A stretch of 64,000 bases of DNA from Endothia cerciana (Eukaryota > Ascomycota > Sordariomycetes > Diaporthales > Cryphonectriaceae): contig JALRMH010000007.1 in NCBI GenBank assembly GCA_026119935.1, positions 673,097-737,096 on the forward strand. Reading direction: 5' to 3'. Made by a program: the position numbers and the translations under genes. Numbering within the stretch: the stretch's first letter is position 1; every line of letters starts with the position of its first letter. This document shows, piece after piece, positions 24,266-35,633 of the stretch. Below the pieces are notes generated by a model. It saw nothing but the letters and a program-made list of their open reading frames with translations, ran no database searches and was not told where the DNA came from.

Positions 24266-25734
24266 AAAGAACGACCTCCGCAATACTATACGAGATGTTA
24301 CAACGGGTGGAACAATCGGTTCGGATGCCTTCTTCCCTCAGCAGATGCTCTGGGAATAATATGCCCGGGCTCTACGCCTGATGTAGTGCCCGCTGTGCGC
24401 TTCCCTATATGACAGTCTCTGTCTAGTTCTGGAGGGGTCAGTGATGGAATTCGGAGTCTTGAGCGGTGAAAAGCTTTTGTTTTTGGGTTATAGACGGACT
24501 GCACGGCGCATTACAAGATTCAATACCCTGGATGATTTAAGAGCATGATAGAATGGACATAGAACACAGGGCAACCTGAACTGGGGGTACAAAAATTTTA
24601 CATACCCATATATTTAATAGTACGCTCACCGAGGGGCCGTGGCTCCTTGCTGGTGCATGTTCGAGAACCCATCTTTGAGCAAAGCACGGGAACTACCCCG
24701 TCGAGTGGTAGGATCGCCTAGAGGTCCCTGATGGAAATAATATATTCTGTCTTTTATAGCATCATGCATTTATTTAGCTCTCTTATCTCTGTCATCTGTC
24801 TAGCCTCCCTGTTGAACCAGTAGCTACGATCTATATAGCGTGTAGAAGGAAATAAATGAATAGGAAGAAGTAAGAATAAATGACCGGTTACCATTCTAGA
24901 AAGGGGAAAGTAAGATCGTTTTACATTGTGTCAGAATCCTGTCTCTGAGTGATTCCCCTTCCCATTTCGCTTTCGACCTTTTCAATTGAAGGCGGTAATA
25001 GAAGAAGAAAAGAAGGGGGGGGGGGGTTTCAACTTCCGCCTTCAAAGAGAGAACCGGGATTTCTGATAGGCTCGTTCCTTTTTCAACCTTGTGCTCGGAA
25101 AGCTGCGTAAGGAGAAGTGTGGCCTAGTTTTACGCAATCATATCGTTTCTCAAAGAGATGATGTTGTTTACACCTTTAGCCTCGTTATAATCCTAGTCTA
25201 GAATATCTCGTAGAGCAATACATTGTCAAATCATATTATAGAAGCAGAATGAATAGACACTGCCGAAGAAGCAATGAGATTGAGCATGTAATCCAAATAC
25301 CATGTAGATATACTTGACATCAATCTAGTTCATTGCTCTCTGGTGCGAATACTGGTTGCTGATGCTGGTGCCATTGACTTTCGTGAGGGTCTCTCTAGAC
25401 TCGTTTTCTTGTATTGCTATGTAAGAGGGACTAACCTATGGAACCCCGGGCCGGAGTGCAGCGCAGACCCATAACAAGATGAGCCAAGCTCTCGCGTGTT
25501 GTGCCAAGTCATCAGGAAAAGTGGAGATGAGGATCTGACTTGGCCGACTGGCATAGCTGTTGATTTATATTTGATTGTCTGTCCTCTTGCGTTTCGTGCA
25601 AAATCCTCAAGACCTCTATTTCGTCTGCTGTGATTGCGACGCCTCAATATCCACCCGCCTTGCTGCCTGAAACATGACAGTGACATATTGACTTGATCTT
25701 GTCCCACTATCAGCACACGGGAACAGAGCTCGAC
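24266..25734. other. AT-richer intergenic region
   Basis: No gene seen. The stretch 24520-25330 is noticeably AT-rich, with many TATA- and TAATA-like words and a poly-G run at 25016-25026. It probably includes the promoter of the hydrophilic repeat protein. Confidence 0.5.
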
Positions 25735-26741
25735 ATGGATTATATGGCAAGGCTCAAGCAGGAGTTCCAGGGGGAGAGCGCGCGACAAGACCCTTCAGAA
25801 CTAGGCGCCGCTCAAACTGGCCAGGCACCCAAGGACTCTCATGGAGCATCACAGCACGATTCCGAGCCCGAGAGAGACTCGATTGAAAAGCTCATTGTCG
25901 GCACTGGGCATCACAGCAGCCACCGCGGGACTGCAGAGGCCAAGGACAGCAAGCTCGGTATCATGGACCGGATAACCCACAAGGAAGAAAGAGAAAAGAG
26001 AGCGGCTGAATTGGTTAAACATGAAGCAGAACTCCGCTACAGGCTAGAAAGGATTGCCCATGAGAAGAAGAAGAACGAGAGCCTTTTGGAAAGGATCAGG
26101 GACCATTTCGACGTCGAGGGGCCTGACAAAAGCTCAGAAAGCCAAGTTCACAAGGATGACGAGGCGGACAAGCCCAGCGTCCTGGACAAAATTACCGGGA
26201 GGGATGCGCGGGAGAAAAGGGCGGCAGAATTAGATCGTGAAGAGGGCGAAGTACAAGCTGAGCTTGAGCGAGTGCTCCACGACAAACGAGACAACGAGGG
26301 TATCCTTCAACGACTCAAGGAGCATTTGAATGGAGACGGTGAAGAGGGAAAAGTGGCATCAGACCTCGAAAGACCCAGTTTACTCGACAAGATCACAGGC
26401 AAGGCCGCTGAGCAAGAGCGTATCCGGCAGGAAGAACGGCACAAAAGCACAATCGACAAGATGAAGGATCGACTCAATGAGGAGATGGGTGGTGGTCAGA
26501 AAGCAGAGGAGAACGAAGGTTTTCTCGATAAAGGTGCCCCATTGCTTCCCGTTACGCTGTCTCGACGTTATGAAAGTGTTTCTTACTGACTTAATTTCTA
26601 GCTGTTGACGCATTCCAGGAGCATGTACTTCGTGAAGGAGATCAAAGCAATGAGAGTGCGTGGGAGCAACTCAAAGATAAGAAGATTGCTGACGCCATCC
26701 GGCGTCAGATGCATATGCGGGATGACAAACAAGAAAATTGA
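25735..26741 (+). CDS. Hydrophilic helical protein with three internal repeats
   Basis: Exons 25735-26533 and 26602-26741 (intron GTGCCC to TTTCTAG, phase 1) give 312 aa. It is extremely charged, has no hydrophobic stretch and no cysteine. Three repeats begin with D-[KR]-IT: GIMDRITHKEEREKRAAEL, VLDKITGRDAREKRAAEL and LLDKITGKAAEQERIRQEE. In the first two, an alternating Glu/Arg/Lys helix ends in LLERIRDHF or ILQRLKEHL; the third ends TIDKMKDRLNEEMG. The spliced C-terminus (AVDAFQEHVLREG to DDKQEN) continues the same composition, supporting the intron. LEA-like or chaperone-like desiccation and stress proteins have this look, but I recognise no named family. The donor GTGCCC is weak; without splicing the frame runs only 32 codons further. 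Confidence 0.78.
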
Positions 26742-27808
26742 ACTCTTTGTGGATTATATGTTACTTGTACAGCCAATATGATGAGCTACTGGCGGGAGGT
26801 CAGCTGTTACAGCCTTGCTATTCTCTTACATATATGACTGTGTGCACATCAATGTTGGGACATGACGTAGGCTCATTGCAAGGTAGGGTAAGGCGTCGAA
26901 TGTCCTAAATTATGTTTGCAATGGAAATCTCGCTTTTACGAATGCCATTCCTTTGGAATGATGAGGCAAGCTGAATTCTACGACGCTATTGGGCAAAGAA
27001 AGTTGATAAGAAGAGCAATTTTGCTTTGATGAGATGCGCTTCTGCGCAGCTAATTACCACTTGGGCAACAAGAAAGACATTTCTGAGAAAGTGGTTTTAC
27101 CAGTTGGAAATCGGCTCTTATGCTCTGGTGAACTACACCATGACAACGAGCTTGATAGCTGGTATTGGCAGTATTATAAAGCACGCCTTCAAGGCCACTG
27201 GATGCAGTCCTCCGTTACTGTTCCAGTTACTTCATTTCAGTCTTATTTTTGAGGTAATTCATGAAGTTCTAACTCCACATGTCCAACAGTACCACAGTTG
27301 ATGATGGATAGCCTGGCCCTTATATGTTCTCGTGGAAGCAGCTCCGTGCTGGAAATGATGCCAGGCCTCGAGATGAATTACGGTTCTCTGTGTGTTATGA
27401 AGAGGATCGTGAAATTGAAGTTCATTCCTGTGAACCATTCGTTTCGCCCTAGAGCTATGTAGTAACCGTCACCTCCCTTGACTCGCAGTCTACATTATTC
27501 TAGTCGTCTTCGACCATCAACGAAAGAGAGCAGACCAATCTAATGTCAATACTTGGCATGGACTCCATAATCGGGCCTAGTGGCAGTATATCTATAAAGA
27601 TGTGACGTCTAGCATTCTTCAGGCCTGGAGAGGTTCATATGTCCCACTATGGTTCAAAAGTCTGACTAATGATGAAGTCAAATTTACTGCAGCCTTTCGC
27701 CTAATGTACGTGCGATACATTAGATTATATATATGTGCCTATCATATTATATAAACAGTGAAGCGAAGATATAAGGTCTCATGGCGGTTAGTAAATACTG
27801 ATGATGCT
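26742..27808. other. Intergenic region
   Basis: No gene. The part 27700-27830 is AT-rich. It is flanked by the 3' ends of two convergent genes, so it should contain both terminators. Confidence 0.5.
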
Positions 27809-29667
27809 CTATTTTGTTTTGCAGAGTCGCCAATCCGGAGTGATTTCCCACCCTTCACTTCCTACAGCTGTCTGTCCCCAGAAGGTCCCGGTCGGGTCGT
27901 ACTTTTGTTTGATCTGCAGGAGCCTCGCGTAGTTTGAGCCGTAGAATACTTGCTGCCAATATGGCTGGTTTCTGTCGGCTTCATTTAGGTATGCGGCGCC
28001 GCCTGGCGTGAGTACTTCAACAGCCGGTGACAGCACGTCTGTGACAGTCGCCTGACCCACAACATTTGCTGTGATGTTATACATATCATAGAATCTGCTC
28101 ATCGGTGTCAGTGAGCGCCCAAAAGTGGCTTCGAAAACAAATGGGAAGAAACTTACGTTCCATAGAACGCGAGGAAGACGGAGTCGCGCCATTGGGGATT
28201 GACAGAGTTAGGTGAGGTTGGTGTTTTCCCGACATCCATACTGACGCCGGCGAATACTCCACCATTGTCCAACATATATTTGATGGCGTTGGACAGACTG
28301 GCCGCAGACGTGTTTGAAGCTACGAGCGAGTTTGGGATAATACGGCCGCCGATATTCATCTCAGTGATATTCATTGCGGGGTTCATCGTATAGAATGCGT
28401 CCTGGAACGTTGGATAATCGGCGGTCGAGAAACCTGCAGGATCTCCATGTTATTCATTTGGTGGTAGTCTGAGGGTGCATTTGAGATTGAAAAACTTACT
28501 ATAAGCAATTCTGCTTTGATTCAGGGCTAAAATCGTAGGCTGCAGCAGCTTTGCGAGCTGCTGGGCCGTTCCGTCAGGAAGATATGTCTGAGGCAGCACG
28601 AAGGTTTGTCCTGGCAGGACCTGCCAGTATGCTGTACCACCAGCATTCAAGACTGCGGGCAGGTTCATAAGAAAGGCTGTTATGACATCCCAGAAAGCAT
28701 CTGACGTATCCGTGAATTGAAGAACGGCTCCAGCTGTTGCCATGTTGGGATGAAGCTTGACCGTCATGGAGAGCACGACGCCATATGTGCCGCCACCGCC
28801 ACCGGTAAGAGCCCAGTATAGGTCTTCATTCTCAGTTGGGGTCGCTATGAGGAGTTGTCCGTTGGCTGTGACCACCTCCCACTCCAAGACCTGGTCAACT
28901 CCCAAGCCAAACTTGGATCCGAGCGGTGACGTTCCACCTCCTTGGGTGTAGCCACCCGCGATACCCACGGTTGGGCAGTCACCATCCACGACGACGTAGC
29001 CCTCGGCATTGGCAAATGCTTGCGCCTCGCCAGCTTGGACACCGGCGCCAAGTCTGATCGCCTTCCCGGTGTATGCTGCAGATTCGTAGTCTATAATTGC
29101 CTTGTCTTTGATATTATGGGTCCATATTGCTAGGGCACCGGCTCCGGAAGACTTCCCAAGATAATCGTGGCCTGTGTTGCGGATGACTAGTCTGATATCA
29201 TGTTGTTGTGCGAAGGCGATGGCGCTGGAGTAATCGGCGGCTCCAGAGGCGTTTACAGCGTACTGGACGTAGGCCCCTACCACACATTGAGCATCACGAC
29301 TGGTGAATGGGTCGCAACTCATGTTGGCGAAGTATCCAGCCATGGGAGAGTGTGTGGTCTGATCGTGAAGAGTTGGGACGACCCAATTGTCCTGAATATA
29401 GGCGCACTCCTCGGCATCATAGCTAACGCCCGGGAAGGTGTCGTGGCAGGGACTCGCGATCGGCACCGTTGCGATCAGCTTGCCCCCGAGGGTGCTGTTG
29501 AGGGATTCCCATTCAGCCGAGGATGGCCAACATGCATCACCTGGAAAGCAGCGGCAGGTCTGGTTGGACTGTGATGACCTCGCGATCCAGACGCCGCCCA
29601 ACACGGCCGCGACGGCTGTCCAGGCCACCATCTGGACCTGATTCCTCGTTAGTATACTCCCAGACAT
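27809..29667 (-). CDS. FAD-linked oxidoreductase, berberine-bridge-enzyme family
   Basis: Exons 29667-28500, 28433-28157 and 28094-27809 give 576 aa. Residues about 12-30 form an N-terminal membrane anchor or signal, followed by a Cys-rich lumenal segment and NxS/T sites, so the enzyme should sit in the secretory pathway. The FAD_binding_4 domain contains RNTGHDYLGKSSGAG with H167, and DGDCPTVGIAGGYTQGGG with C231. The spacing matches the pair that binds FAD bicovalently in berberine bridge enzyme (8-alpha-histidyl and 6-S-cysteinyl). The BBE C-terminal motif is visible as YARLLQIKQKYDPTGTFWGQ, giving a complete family member. Such oxidases act in many fungal secondary-metabolite clusters as dehydrogenases or cyclases; the substrate here is unknown. 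Both introns (66 and 62 nt, GTAAGT donors) keep phase. Confidence 0.93.
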
Positions 29668-31516
29668 TGTGAGACCTTCTCGTCAACGGGATCTCGGTGT
29701 GTGTGCCTCTCAATGCAACGAAAAATAATGAAAAATTCTCTGGGTAAACAAGAACTGGACGAAGATCGACCGGGACATGGCAGCTTACTTTTGTTTATTT
29801 TCAATCGGAGAGCTCGAATGGTGTATCACAATGGTGGGGTGTTGATCAGACCGAGCGAATGAAGTTTCAGGGTAGCATTCTTGGGGTCCAGGAGGCAGCG
29901 GCAAGGAGGTAGCTGCATATGCATGCGTGGTACTACGTAACGGCTTGCCTCGTGGCACAAATGCAACCTGGGCCTTATATAGGGAAAAGCAAACCAACGG
30001 CCATTCCTCCCCACTCGATTTTCAGCTGGAGAAACTATCGCACATGCTAGCACCTGAGCAGACATTACGCACTATCAGTCCGGTCAAGTTCAAGGTTGTG
30101 AAAGAGGCTCCTCTGCCGCCGCTTTCTTGCGCCCTGGAGTCACTCCCCGCGCTGATATGTGCGGAAAAGACGACCAAAAGGGTCCCGGACTTGCAGGCGA
30201 TCAGAATCCTTCAATGCTAGGCACGCAATAGTCAACCCAAGCTGGGGCTCCGCTACGGTAGGTAGTATGGTATGTCATCCGGCACCCCGTAGCGATTCGA
30301 CGGACGAGGTATGGGTTGGGCATGGGTGGTACATGGTTCTAATGTCGTGTAACACCGCAGCAACATGTGAGAGGAGGATGTTGGTGATTTTTACCACCAT
30401 TGGGGATTGGTAGAAGGATCCGAACGCCCATCAGCTGTATGGAACTAAATTGGTGACCCTGGCCATTCAAAGCCGACCCTTCAGGGTCACGACAAAAGTG
30501 ACACTTGAAGATGCCTCAACCCTCAAGCAGATCAGAACTAGTGCGGCTTACTGCATACAATCGGCGAAAGAACAGAAGGACTAACACCTCCTCCTGTGGT
30601 GTGCCACCACTAGTTGCCAAGCCACACCTTATGCATTTGTAAGTAGTCTCACGCTCCGTCCCGCGGTACAACCTGAGTGATATCTCGCTCGCCAGGTTTT
30701 CCGGGCAAAATACCAGATCGGTCCATCCTCTGTCGCCCATCACAACGAACGAGTCCCAATGTGATTATTTCGCACAATGTGCATTGTCCTAAATCCCTCG
30801 GCTCCTCTCTGGATCAGGAAGTATGCAAGGGCGACCGATCCCCGATCGATTCCCAGTGTTTGCGTTAAGACGATAATCTGTCTTCTGAAGATGGACATGG
30901 CCCTGGGGATCAGGCCTGGGTCAATTCAGATGAATCGCGCTTGCGGAAAAGATAGGCGACTGTTCTTCAGGTTCAGTTATCTCTGAAAAAGCATCTAGAA
31001 TAACTCGCCCCCCGAATCCGTCTGTGCTTACTCACAGTTACTTTAGTAGAAATGCCATGCGGCTTTTTGCGCACCTCATCCGGCCTGTACACCATCCGCC
31101 AGCGTGAGGCGACTTCCAGACGATGCTATAACCGCCTTATAACCCATTCTGATGACCATAGGATCACGTTCCGGGTGCAACATTGCCATTATTGGTCCCG
31201 AATCGTCATGATTACTGTTAGCTTGGCTTAGAAGAGCAATTGAAAACGGGGGTTAAAGCCGTCGCGTTGTGGTAGGCTTACATACGGTCGTATTTTACAT
31301 GCGCCCTCCTCCGAGAGGAGATTGCTCTTCCGATTCGCCCCTTGACACGCCGGTCCCCGGGGCCCTGTGTTACCCATGCCTGCATCTTCCCATCGCCGAC
31401 TATAAGCTGCATTTAGGATCAGGTTCCCCTGGTGGCGCTGTCACGCCCTTACAACTCTTTCTCCTCGCATGCTGGCCCAAGATCTCGCAAGATCGATCAG
31501 GGCACCAACAGCGACA
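29668..31516. other. Divergent promoter region, FAD oxidase / PTH11-like gene
   Basis: No gene recognised. It separates the minus-strand oxidase from the plus-strand membrane protein and so carries both promoters. Frames in 30500-30990 have no conserved features. Confidence 0.5.
29975..29981 (-). promoter_or_regulatory. TATA-box-like sequence upstream of the FAD oxidase
   Basis: TATATAA on the minus strand in the context CCTATATAAGG, about 308 bases before the start codon. If used, the leader would be about 270 nt, long but not unusual for filamentous fungi. Confidence 0.35.
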
Positions 31517-32837
31517 ATGGCTGTCTACTCGCAGGGAGGCATAGATCTTTTGGTCTGGACCTGCGTCTTCACGGTTCTTGACACCCTCTTTGTGATCTTC
31601 CGTTTTTGGGCCGCACGCCTCATCCACCGAAGGATCTCCTCCGACGACTACTTGATCATATTCTCTCTTGTCAGTCCTCTTGCATACTGGGACCCACGAA
31701 GCGTGGACGAAGGTGACTGACCCTGACCAAGGCCAACACCTACGCTCTGAGTGGTGTTATGATATGGGCCATCTTCAATGGCATAGGCAAGCACGAGACA
31801 GAGCTCACTGCTCCACAGCTTAAGGTCGCCCTCCAGGTGATACCCGCGGCCTATGTAACGTGGACCTTGAGCACGGCGGCCTTTAAACTTTCGGTTCTGT
31901 GTCTTTACGTCCGCCTCTTCTCCATACAGACCGTCAAGCGCTTGTCGTATATCCTCATGGGACTGGTATGTGCCTACTGCATAACCTTCATGGTGGTGTT
32001 CCTTACGACGTGCACTCCCGACATCTCGCAGTTATGGAACCCTCGTCCTTGGGGCCATTGCCGCGACTTGAACATCGGCCAGCTGGGCTCCGTTAGCACC
32101 AACCTGGCGCTTGATGTTCTCATCATCATCTTGCCTATGCCCTTTCTCTGGAATCTGAAAATGCGCCTGCGCAACAAGATCGTTATCAGTTTCGTCTTCA
32201 GTCTGGGCTTCATGTATGTGGCCCCGAATCTTTCCGCAGATGTTTGGACTGCAGATGCACCCTCCCGGCGCCGTCACTCAAGCTTGGAACCCAGTATCGC
32301 TAATGATTACCTCTTAGAACTATCGGCATTATGATATGGCGAATCTACGACCTCGTTTCTAGCGCCAACAACCCGAACTCCGACTTCGTACAAGGCGAAC
32401 CCGAGCTTGCCCTCACCACGGCGCTGGAGCTATGGATCTGCATTATCATTGCCTGCATCCCGACATTGGGTCCCCTAGTCAAGACCTACGTGGCACCTGT
32501 AGTCACCAAAATATCCGTCTCTAGTGGATCAGGTGGTGTTACTCCAGCTAAGCGTAGCATCGTTACATTTGGAAGACTAGGACCTTCAGGGCGGCGCAGA
32601 AACCTTTACACGACGATGGAGGAAAGCCAAGACCCTATCGGCGGCGACAACGACATCGAGGGCCGCCCAAGCGATCCTGAGAATCCGATCAAAACTCGGG
32701 ACAATGCCTTTACTACGACCAAGGTCACAAGTGGCCGGAATCGCGCGGTGGAGCTTGATATGCTGCCACCTCGGGGGGTTATTCATGTTCAACAAGACGT
32801 CGAGACTTATCAAGTCCCAAGGGGGCAGGCACTATGA
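31517..32837 (+). CDS. PTH11-like seven-helix integral membrane protein (rhodopsin domain)
   Basis: Exons 31517-31669, 31732-32213 and 32318-32837 give 384 aa. In order: RFWAARLIHRR after helix 1, SSDDYLIIFSL at helix 2, FKLSVLCLYVRLF in helix 3, CTPDISQLWNPRPWGHC with the extracellular Cys pair, and NLALDVLIIILPMPFLWNL. A helix with IIACIPTLGPLVKTY and a 110-residue polar tail follow. An in-frame ATG at 31469 would add 16 residues; 31517 has the better context (GCGACAATGG). Introns 1 (after YLIIFSL, phase 0) and 2 (in LGF-I, phase 2) sit exactly where introns 1 and 3 sit in the paralogue at 18548. The gene lies between two biosynthetic genes, so a sensing or membrane role linked to the cluster is possible but unproven. 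Confidence 0.85.
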
Positions 32838-33279
32838 TTGGAAAATTCCTTTCCTAGAGTGGAGGCATATTACAAGCATGGAAATGATAATTAATGACAT
32901 GACCTCATGGGGACAGATCATCCGTTCAGAGAGCAACAAGTGCAATTTTAAACGTGAGATCCACTGCTGGTTGCTCGACCGCGAATGACAACTTAAAAGG
33001 TTGATTTCCCTGCGTCTGAGTTTGACTCAAGCCTTCATTCAAGCTGCTAAAGTCTCCACAAGGATCGCATTATCGAGATCAGTGAGAGTTCTTCTCGACT
33101 TGAGACAAGAAGGCTAACCGCTAATTCACATGATGTATAACGGTTTGTATTCAGCTAATGCGCCCCCAAGAGGCCAGTTATCCTAACGATTGCGTTAAAA
33201 GATACTGGCTGAGGATGAGCATTATGCCTCACCATCCCCGGTGCCAATCGCTTTGTGTAGCATTGATTGTTACACCCTC
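32838..33279. other. Short convergent spacer
   Basis: Between the 3' ends of the PTH11-like gene and the UbiA gene. Nothing recognisable. Confidence 0.5.
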
Positions 33280-34233
33280 TCAAGGACTCCCGAGCTTCAG
33301 GAGCGGCAAGGTATACAGAGAAGCGTGCCAGAAGCACCACCATTTCCAAGTACGAGCGTCACCTTGTTTCGAAGAACAGACGAACATCACTCGCAACATG
33401 ACTATCACGGCCAGCAAAATATAGCAAAGGCTGAGTATGGGTCCCAAACGCCAGAAGAATATGCTCACGCACGACCAAAAACACACAAAGAATCCAATTG
33501 ATGTCCGAGAAAAGCGCTCGCCGAGATAGAGGACGATCGTTTTGCGGCCGCGAGTCCTGTCACCCTCGCGGTCTTTCAAATCCTGGACCTGCATCGTCGT
33601 CAGGATGACGCCGCTGATCAGTGTGGTCCAGGCAACGCCAAGTGCGCTGAGGGATCGTTCCGGGCCAACCGCGACCTCCAGAGATCCGCTATTGAACATG
33701 CCGTACGCCACCGAGATGATCATCTCGCGCACAAATGCCTCGTCGCCACCACCAAGATCGTTGTACATCCATGTGAGGATATGGATAAAAATGCCCTGCC
33801 GCCAAGCGCCTAGGGTGTAGTTAAGCGCCAGGGACACAGGCACGGCGGCTAACATCAGACGACGCGTCTGCTCTGTGGTGATCTTGCCCTGGGGAATCGG
33901 CCGCCACGGCTTGTTGATGCAATCTTCAGCCACGGCACTTGGCGCACGTTGATTTGCGAGGTCAAAGATCAAGAGATTCCCGATGTTGAAAGCCAGAATA
34001 TTGGGAAGGCGGCATAAAAGGTGCGATGGTGGAGGCGCACCAGAGAAGGAAGTGCCTTCAACCAGCATTGGTGAGGCGAGAGCACCAAAAATTCCAAATG
34101 CGGTGTTGGGAATTGCAAAGGTGAAGAAGTCGCTCTCGATGAAGTCCCACAACAGGCCCATGAAGAGAAGAGAGCCCCGTGCCGGTTGTAATAGAAGAGC
34201 TCGTGGTTTTGACATTGAGCTTGAAGGTTCCAT
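33280..34233 (-). CDS. UbiA-superfamily membrane enzyme (prenyltransferase or terpene cyclase)
   Basis: Intronless, 317 aa, the usual length for the superfamily, with about eight hydrophobic helices and no signal peptide. The first Asp-rich region is degenerate: LLIFDLANQRAPSAVAED followed by NKPWRPIP, so NQ-x6-AED replaces the NDxxDxxxD of 4-hydroxybenzoate polyprenyltransferases. The second is intact: VQDLKDREGDRTRGRKT (DxKDxxGDxxxGxxT). The Asp residues bind magnesium-diphosphate of the isoprenoid. This NQ...EDxxNKPWRP subtype is found in fungal UbiA proteins of secondary metabolism, including, as far as I recall, the clade of the fumagillin sesquiterpene cyclase. Either aromatic prenylation or terpene cyclisation is therefore possible. 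A second ATG at 34215 (MSKPRALL) could be the true start. The P450 at 35634 is divergently transcribed from it. Confidence 0.88.
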   Translation of the reverse strand: MEPSSSMSKPRALLLQPARGSLLFMGLLWDFIESDFFTFAIPNTAFGIFGALASPMLVEGTSFSGAPPPSHLLCRLPNILAFNIGNLLIFDLANQRAPSAVAEDCINKPWRPIPQGKITTEQTRRLMLAAVPVSLALNYTLGAWRQGIFIHILTWMYNDLGGGDEAFVREMIISVAYGMFNSGSLEVAVGPERSLSALGVAWTTLISGVILTTMQVQDLKDREGDRTRGRKTIVLYLGERFSRTSIGFFVCFWSCVSIFFWRLGPILSLCYILLAVIVMLRVMFVCSSKQGDARTWKWWCFWHASLYTLPLLKLGSP

Positions 34234-35633
34234 CGTGAGCTGAAGCTTGCCCGATGCGAGCTACACCAAATAATTTCCTAAAAGGGGTGTGGGGGGGGGG
34301 GGGTGAGAAACGACTCGGGATCAGAAAGGTATTAGGGAACGGATGGTGTAGGTTTTGATGCGTGCTGTACGCAATGATCGTAACCCACGGCGCAAAGTCT
34401 CTGTCCGACGGTTGGTGTTGATGAAGCCAACCTTGAACGGTGGTTGCCAACTGCGTCTGCTTTCTTTATGCACTCGTCCATGTCCGCACCCTTGGCCTTG
34501 TGACATATAAGCTTATCTAGTGCAGGCTCCTCGCTCTTCCAAACTCCTGCTATCCGGAGGGGCTAACTTTCGAACTTCCATACACCAAGTGCCGTTGTAG
34601 ACATAAGAAGGACCTAGGCCCAGATAAGCTGGCCCGTTTCTAGCTTGAGCGTGGGCGAACTTCGGAACCTTTCTCAGAGCGATTTCGATGGGGCAAATTA
34701 GAGAAGGATCAATAGTCGTCCACAAGTGGTCACGCTTAACGGTATGGAATGACCGGCTCCCGCGTCTAATCTGTTAGGTGTGATATATTCGTAGGGCATC
34801 TTACATGCATGTTGCGAAAGCCCATGTGTTACATCGTCTGGGCAAACTTGTCATCCAAACTCCGCTATGCCGCGTATGTGATGCTACACAACGAGGTCGA
34901 TCATCTGCTGCAATCGGAAACAAACAGGGAAAGCTGCCAATCCGTGTGCTCACTGCGAGACGGGGTTGAACTATGCCCGAAGGCTCGCATGTGCGAGACA
35001 GGTAAATGCAACGATGGGCAGGAATCTGCATGCTATATGGGGGGGCTATTCCCCTCGGCATGCAGGTGCGGAATGCAATCCAGAGGCAGCACTAGTGCTT
35101 GTCGTGGATTCTTATGATATCACTGTTACACCCACGGACCAGAGAATATGTTGGGGACAAATCACATTGCATGAGATACAGAAGTCCCGCCAGTTACGGC
35201 GGCTGTATCAAAAGACGGTGGCTCAATTTACCTCGAATTTTGCGACCACCGGGAAAATCAAGGACACTGTTTGTGATCACACTTCATCAGTCTTACAAAG
35301 ACTAGCGCGGATGCGTGCAGGAAATGTATTCTAACCGAGTGTGCAGCCTCCACGCGAGCTGCGCAGGCTTGACATCGTCACTGCTAGCGGATGAGAGATC
35401 ACCGAGCTACGTGGACCGCAGCAATACGCTGTAGCATATTAACAGAAGTAACTTCTTAACCCCGTGGTAGGCCCGATAGTTGGGACCATGGTTTCCGACA
35501 TAAAGGGCTTTCGCCTTCCTGAACCGCGATACCCGACTTCCTGTGCTTCAATCATTGTGTTTTCAACACCCTACCATACACACCTATTGGAAGCTTGTCA
35601 CGTCTCTGTCCTTGACTAGCTTCTCGTTGCATC
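34234..35633. other. 1.4-kb divergent promoter region, UbiA / P450
   Basis: Shared upstream region of two head-to-head biosynthetic genes. A poly-G run lies at 34289-34303. A plus frame at 34809-35117 is rich in cysteine, but a competing frame over the same bases (PCAHCETGLNYARRLACAR) weakly resembles the Cys-rich motif of fungal zinc-finger-like proteins. At most this is a relic. Confidence 0.5.

Noticed and set aside
34809..35117. Cys-rich 102-codon frame between UbiA and P450
   Set aside because: A competing frame over the same bases is as coding-like, and neither has a start, intron or full domain; kept only as a remark on the promoter region.
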